In this document: positions 32,101 through 33,886 of the stretch, one piece after another
Layout: each line of letters opens with the position of its first letter
Numbering within the stretch: position 1 is the first letter of the stretch
NCBI RefSeq assembly: GCF_000485595.1
Contig: NW_014577076.1
Coordinates: 118,601-152,486, forward strand
DNA from: Priapulus caudatus
Lineage: Eukaryota > Priapulida > Priapulimorpha > Priapulimorphida > Priapulidae
Direction of reading: 5' to 3'
DNA: 33,886 bases
Program-made: the position numbers and the translations under genes
The notes under the pieces: generated by a model
Databases searched by the model: none
Seen by the model: the letters and a program-made list of their open reading frames with translations, nothing else
What the model was told of the DNA's origin: nothing

Positions 32101-32639
32101 CGACCACTCCACACAGAGTCACCGCCAGTAGACGTTAGATGAGCGCTGTCGCTCTCGGCACTTGTTCATTCATTCATTAATAATAAATTTTCAGGATAGG
32201 TCAGAAATGGGTAACTTAGAATTGATTACATTTTGGTTGGTGATCGGCATCCATTAATTAATTAATTAATTAATTTAATAAAATTTCCAGGATAGGTCAG
32301 AAATGGGGTAACTTAGAATTGATTACATTTGGTGTAATCCGGATTCCAATTAATTATTTAATTAATTAATTAATTAATTAATTTTTCCACTTAATCTAAT
32401 TAATTAATTAATAAAAAAATTTACATTGAGAGAATTCAGCTGCCTTGGCGGAGGTCTGCTGCCTCGAGTGGCTCTAGTTGTATACTTGCATCATCTCCGT
32501 TCGTGACTCTTTTTTTGTCTTGTTAATACACTCTGGCATAAGTGAATATAGGGAACCTGAAATATACTTGCAGCTGATGTGCAAAGAAAGCCGTTTGCAT
32601 GGTGAAACATTTAGTTCAGGCCAGGTCAAGCTACTCTAG
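24519..32639 (+). CDS. ACL4: TPR protein of the Acl4 family (ribosomal protein L4 assembly chaperone)
   Basis: In yeast, Acl4 holds newly made ribosomal protein L4 and delivers it to the pre-60S particle; the same role is inferred here. Exons: 24519-24653, 24934-25080, 26607-26759, 26976-27085, 27967-28090, 28504-28608, 28799-28867, 29310-29363, 29594-29680, and probably 32574-32639; 349 residues. Splice phases agree throughout. The N-terminus is charged and lysine-rich (KKSAKARKKSASK). TPR helices follow: AQECIDRFDNDVAKKFCDRALAIEP, the family signature KYLSLGQVLEGEEALKSYQKA, AELYMTDCCFADDAEHKC, EKAIEIDPTSPEAYQLKA, ISAAQLLIELEKYD and AWYLLAWLNYLKGE. ATG at 24519 or 24528. The last exon (LMCKESRLHGETFSSGQVKLL, stop) is chosen for phase, its AG border and an ATTAAA at 32674, and is the least certain. 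Introns 2 and 9 hold mobile elements. Confidence 0.92.
25462..25562 (+). pseudogene. SAP-domain N-terminal exon, orphan
   Basis: ATG at 25462 opens 33 codons plus two bases and ends at a GT donor (GAAAG then GTAAAT). It reads VNELKSELQSRGAKTSGRKAD then LIER, a clear SAP helix-extension-helix DNA-binding motif. Short SAP-first-exon proteins of this kind are common in transposon-linked genes of marine invertebrates (from memory). No downstream exon is visible before the TIR, so it is probably a remnant; splicing into the host TPR exon 3 would need checking. Confidence 0.7.
25592..26412. repeat. Alternating purine-pyrimidine minisatellite (TGCG / CACGTACACG)
   Basis: About 820 bases with almost strict pyrimidine-purine alternation. 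Blocks of TGCGTGCG are separated by the self-complementary unit GTGCACGTACACGTGC at irregular 30-60 base spacing. No stop codon arises in several frames on both strands, giving false ORFs of up to 321 aa. Such a tract is a strong candidate for Z-DNA or cruciform structure. Confidence 0.95.
28944..28993 (+). other. Possible poison exon or decayed exon copy in TPR intron 7
   Basis: A 50-base segment with a good acceptor (TTCTGTAG) and a good donor (GTAAGT). In the incoming frame it reads VLIEVLDLTPV and then a stop. It resembles the start of the true next exon (SEVLDLLLDED). The gene model works without it (exon 28799-28867 joins 29310-29363). Inclusion would truncate the protein. Confidence 0.4.
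29904..30120. mobile_element. MITE, 217 bp, TTAA target site (Kolobok- or piggyBac-type)
   Basis: The TIRs begin AGGACAATTGAAGTCAAATT and extend about 50 bases, to GTAACGTTTTTATACATA. Each end is bordered by TTAA (29904-29907 and 30117-30120). The core contains GTGACGTCAC. It lies in the last intron of the TPR gene. Confidence 0.85.
30121..30924. other. AT-rich part of the last TPR intron, nothing recognised
   Basis: I see no exon, element end or RNA gene here. A short G tract lies at 30555-30569. Confidence 0.4.
31160..31361. repeat. Tandem ~100-bp unit (left cluster)
   Basis: Units contain TTTTCAGGATAG, then GTCAGAAATGG, then AACTTAGAATTGATTACATT, then an ATTAATTAATT run. At least two units occur here, cut by the N gap. 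Confidence 0.8.
31362..31386. other. Assembly gap (25 N)
   Basis: Exactly 25 unknown bases within the tandem repeat. Confidence 0.99.
31507..32122 (-). CDS. Hypothetical two-exon gene, product unknown (5' end uncertain)
   Basis: Exon 1 (32122-31866) and exon 2 (31615-31507) join in phase at AATAG/GTAAGC and TTGTAG/GGCC, giving about 121 residues from a GTG at 32122. The first ~20 residues are hydrophobic (LCGVVGILVTPASC), like a signal peptide. The rest is globular in composition: FTYTAKQWNAAGMYQELL, then YDEQTYVLMSSDLIDGSSI, and after the intron YDPGMYRILLANARQSNF. No ATG precedes the hydrophobic part and a TAA lies just upstream in frame, so the start is lost, altered by a sequencing error or on an unseen exon. 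I do not recognise the family. It lies antisense in the last TPR intron, between two clusters of the same tandem repeat. Confidence 0.4.
32165..32425. repeat. Tandem ~100-bp unit (right cluster)
   Basis: At least two further units of the same TTTTCAGGATAGGTCAGAAA...AACTTAGAATTGATTACA repeat, in the same orientation as the left cluster, ending in (TTAA)n. Confidence 0.8.
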
Positions 32640-32673
32640 CAGTTCGGAATTTCTTATATCTTTGTAGATAACA

Positions 32674-32679
32674 ATTAAA
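32674..32679 (+). promoter_or_regulatory. Candidate polyadenylation signal of the TPR gene (ATTAAA)
   Basis: The hexamer lies 35 bases after the proposed stop codon, which supports the choice of last exon. Confidence 0.4.
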
Positions 32680-32725
32680 ATGTTTGATGGAAATATATAT
32701 AGTATATAAATTATAAATATCTAAC

Positions 32726-33771
32726 AAGTGCTTCCGAAATAAGCGTTGTCCGGTGTCGAGACAACCAGGAATTTGCGGCCGCGACACCTAACCAGTCTGA
32801 GACATTGTCCGGGTGGACAAAGAAAAAAGCACTTCTATTTATATTTTTTCTGACTATGTGAACTTGAATTTCTTTTGGCTGTCGCATCGGCCTGCCCATT
32901 AGGTCCATAGCTATCTAACCCACTCGTTAACCTCATAGCCTAACCCTACACTGAACTCTAACCGACTCGGCTAGGCTTATATTACGCGTGTTATACTTAC
33001 CAGTTAATATATGGTGTAAACCTTTTGCTTTTTCAATATTTGCATCATGACTGACAAGCAATCCCCACCAAGCTGGTGTAGGCACTAGGGCACAATTTAA
33101 TGTTCATTTTCATTACTTCAGAAATCCGAGTGTTTTCTAGCCTCATCAAGAAATCTAATCGTGGATTAAATCGTGAAATAATATAAAAATATGGGACCAG
33201 CTGCCCCCGATTTCCAACACTGGTATATGTCAGGTTTGTCTGATTTATGAAAGGTTAACTTCAATGTGGCAACCAGCCTCAAACCAGCAAGTCTTCCAAA
33301 AAATTTTTGGTGGTTAGGACCCCCATACCCCGCCTGTTTGTTACCCCCCCCTCCTCGGAATCCTACGACGCCGCTTCAAACAATTATAGTATCTTTGGAG
33401 CTGAGAACAATGAACAAAAATGTCGCCTTTTCGCCATGGCCGTCAAAACAAAGGATTGCGCAGAGGTTGAGAGGTAGAGGAGCCATAGGGTGTGGAGAGG
33501 GAGGCGGAGGAGCCAGATTAAAATATTAAAGTCATCCACTATTTTGCGCAGTTCGCTGTTTTTGGCCCCTGCTAAAAAATCCTGCTACGCCACTGTTTTG
33601 GGGGTGTTTTCTGATCATATTATTACTGTGATTGAAATAGGAGATTTTGGGCTGATATTTCTTTCTTGGACACCGACCAGAAATTGATTGCGACCATACC
33701 TGGAATCGTTGATGCTTGGGTGGTTGTTCGCAGGACAACGCACATTTCCTTTTGTCTTATTTCGAGCACTG
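32726..33771. mobile_element. hAT-like element copy 3, 1046 bp, 6-bp target duplication
   Basis: The ends AAGTGCTTCCGAAATAAG and CTTATTTCGAGCACTG are the same TIRs as copy 1. TCTAAC flanks both sides (32720-32725 and 33772-33777). It lacks the P-like insertion seen in copy 1 and so shows the empty site. Several open frames of 60-90 aa in it are not conserved between copies. Confidence 0.85.
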
Positions 33772-33800
33772 TCTAACTGGATCATGTTAGTATTTAACAT

Positions 33801-33817
33801 CTCTCTCTCTCTCTCTC

Positions 33818-33860
<43 letters not shown>
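33801..33860. repeat. (CT)n microsatellite
   Basis: About 28 CT units with one CCCC interruption near 33817. Confidence 0.95.
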
Positions 33861-33861
<1 letters not shown>

Positions 33862-33886
33862 GTCGACTCTCTCTTCTGCTTCTTCG

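Larger units (their letters stand above)
30925..32475. mobile_element. Repeat element with CCTCCGCC palindromic ends
   Basis: The left end has the palindrome CCTCCGCCAGGGGCTTGGCGGAGG followed by TTATGTTTTC (30926-30959). The right end has TGCCTTGGCGGAGGTCTGC near 32440-32460 and then CTCTAG. Sequences like these are recurrent in marine invertebrate genomes (from memory). Inside are tandem ~100-base AT-rich units on both sides of a segment carrying an antisense open frame. Superfamily not established; a Helitron-like end (CTAG) is possible but unproven. Confidence 0.55.

Noticed and set aside
1-33886. CRISPR arrays, operons or prokaryotic signals
   Set aside because: Spliceosomal introns and animal gene families throughout; no regularly spaced direct repeats with unique spacers.

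Overview
The window looks like nuclear DNA of a non-vertebrate animal. It holds introns with GT/AG borders, an integrin alpha chain (an animal cell-adhesion receptor), an animal-type SWEET sugar transporter, TTAGGG-type telomere-like repeats and many DNA-transposon relics. An early-branching animal such as a sponge would fit, but the sequence alone does not fix the phylum. Two runs of exactly 25 N (20742-20766, 31362-31386) mark assembly joins.

Three genes can be read exon by exon with consistent splice phases. (1) Plus strand, 71-6868: the last 14 coding exons (665 residues) of an integrin alpha subunit, from the last FG-GAP blade to the cytoplasmic tail; the 5' part lies outside the window. 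(2) Minus strand, 18139-8411: a complete six-exon, 231-residue SWEET transporter with all four hinge prolines and both pore asparagines. It is convergent with the integrin gene. Its first intron is about 6 kb and packed with nested mobile elements. (3) Plus strand, 24519-32639: a ten-exon, 349-residue TPR protein of the Acl4 family (ribosomal protein L4 assembly chaperone). SWEET and the TPR gene are divergent, separated by about 6.4 kb of repeats. The three proteins share no evident pathway.

The rest is a dense record of transposition. It includes a hAT-like family with 6-bp target duplications (14637-16395, 32726-33771, partial 19370-19759); a P-like element carrying a THAP exon (14782-15637) nested in the first hAT-like copy, with an empty site in the third copy; a hAT-like element with a 5-bp duplication (12748-13994); fold-back elements whose loops hold telomere-like repeats (8870-9851, 16812-17082, 20138-20396); a modular family of hairpins with a shared stem (18811-23409); and several MITEs.

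An intron of the TPR gene contains a TIR-bounded element with a SAP-domain exon and an ~0.8 kb alternating purine-pyrimidine minisatellite. The last TPR intron contains an antisense two-exon open frame of unknown function inside another repeat (30925-32475). Parts of 15.6-17.6 kb and 31.2-33.8 kb differ from their sister copies mostly by one-base indels, which suggests poorly polished sequence.
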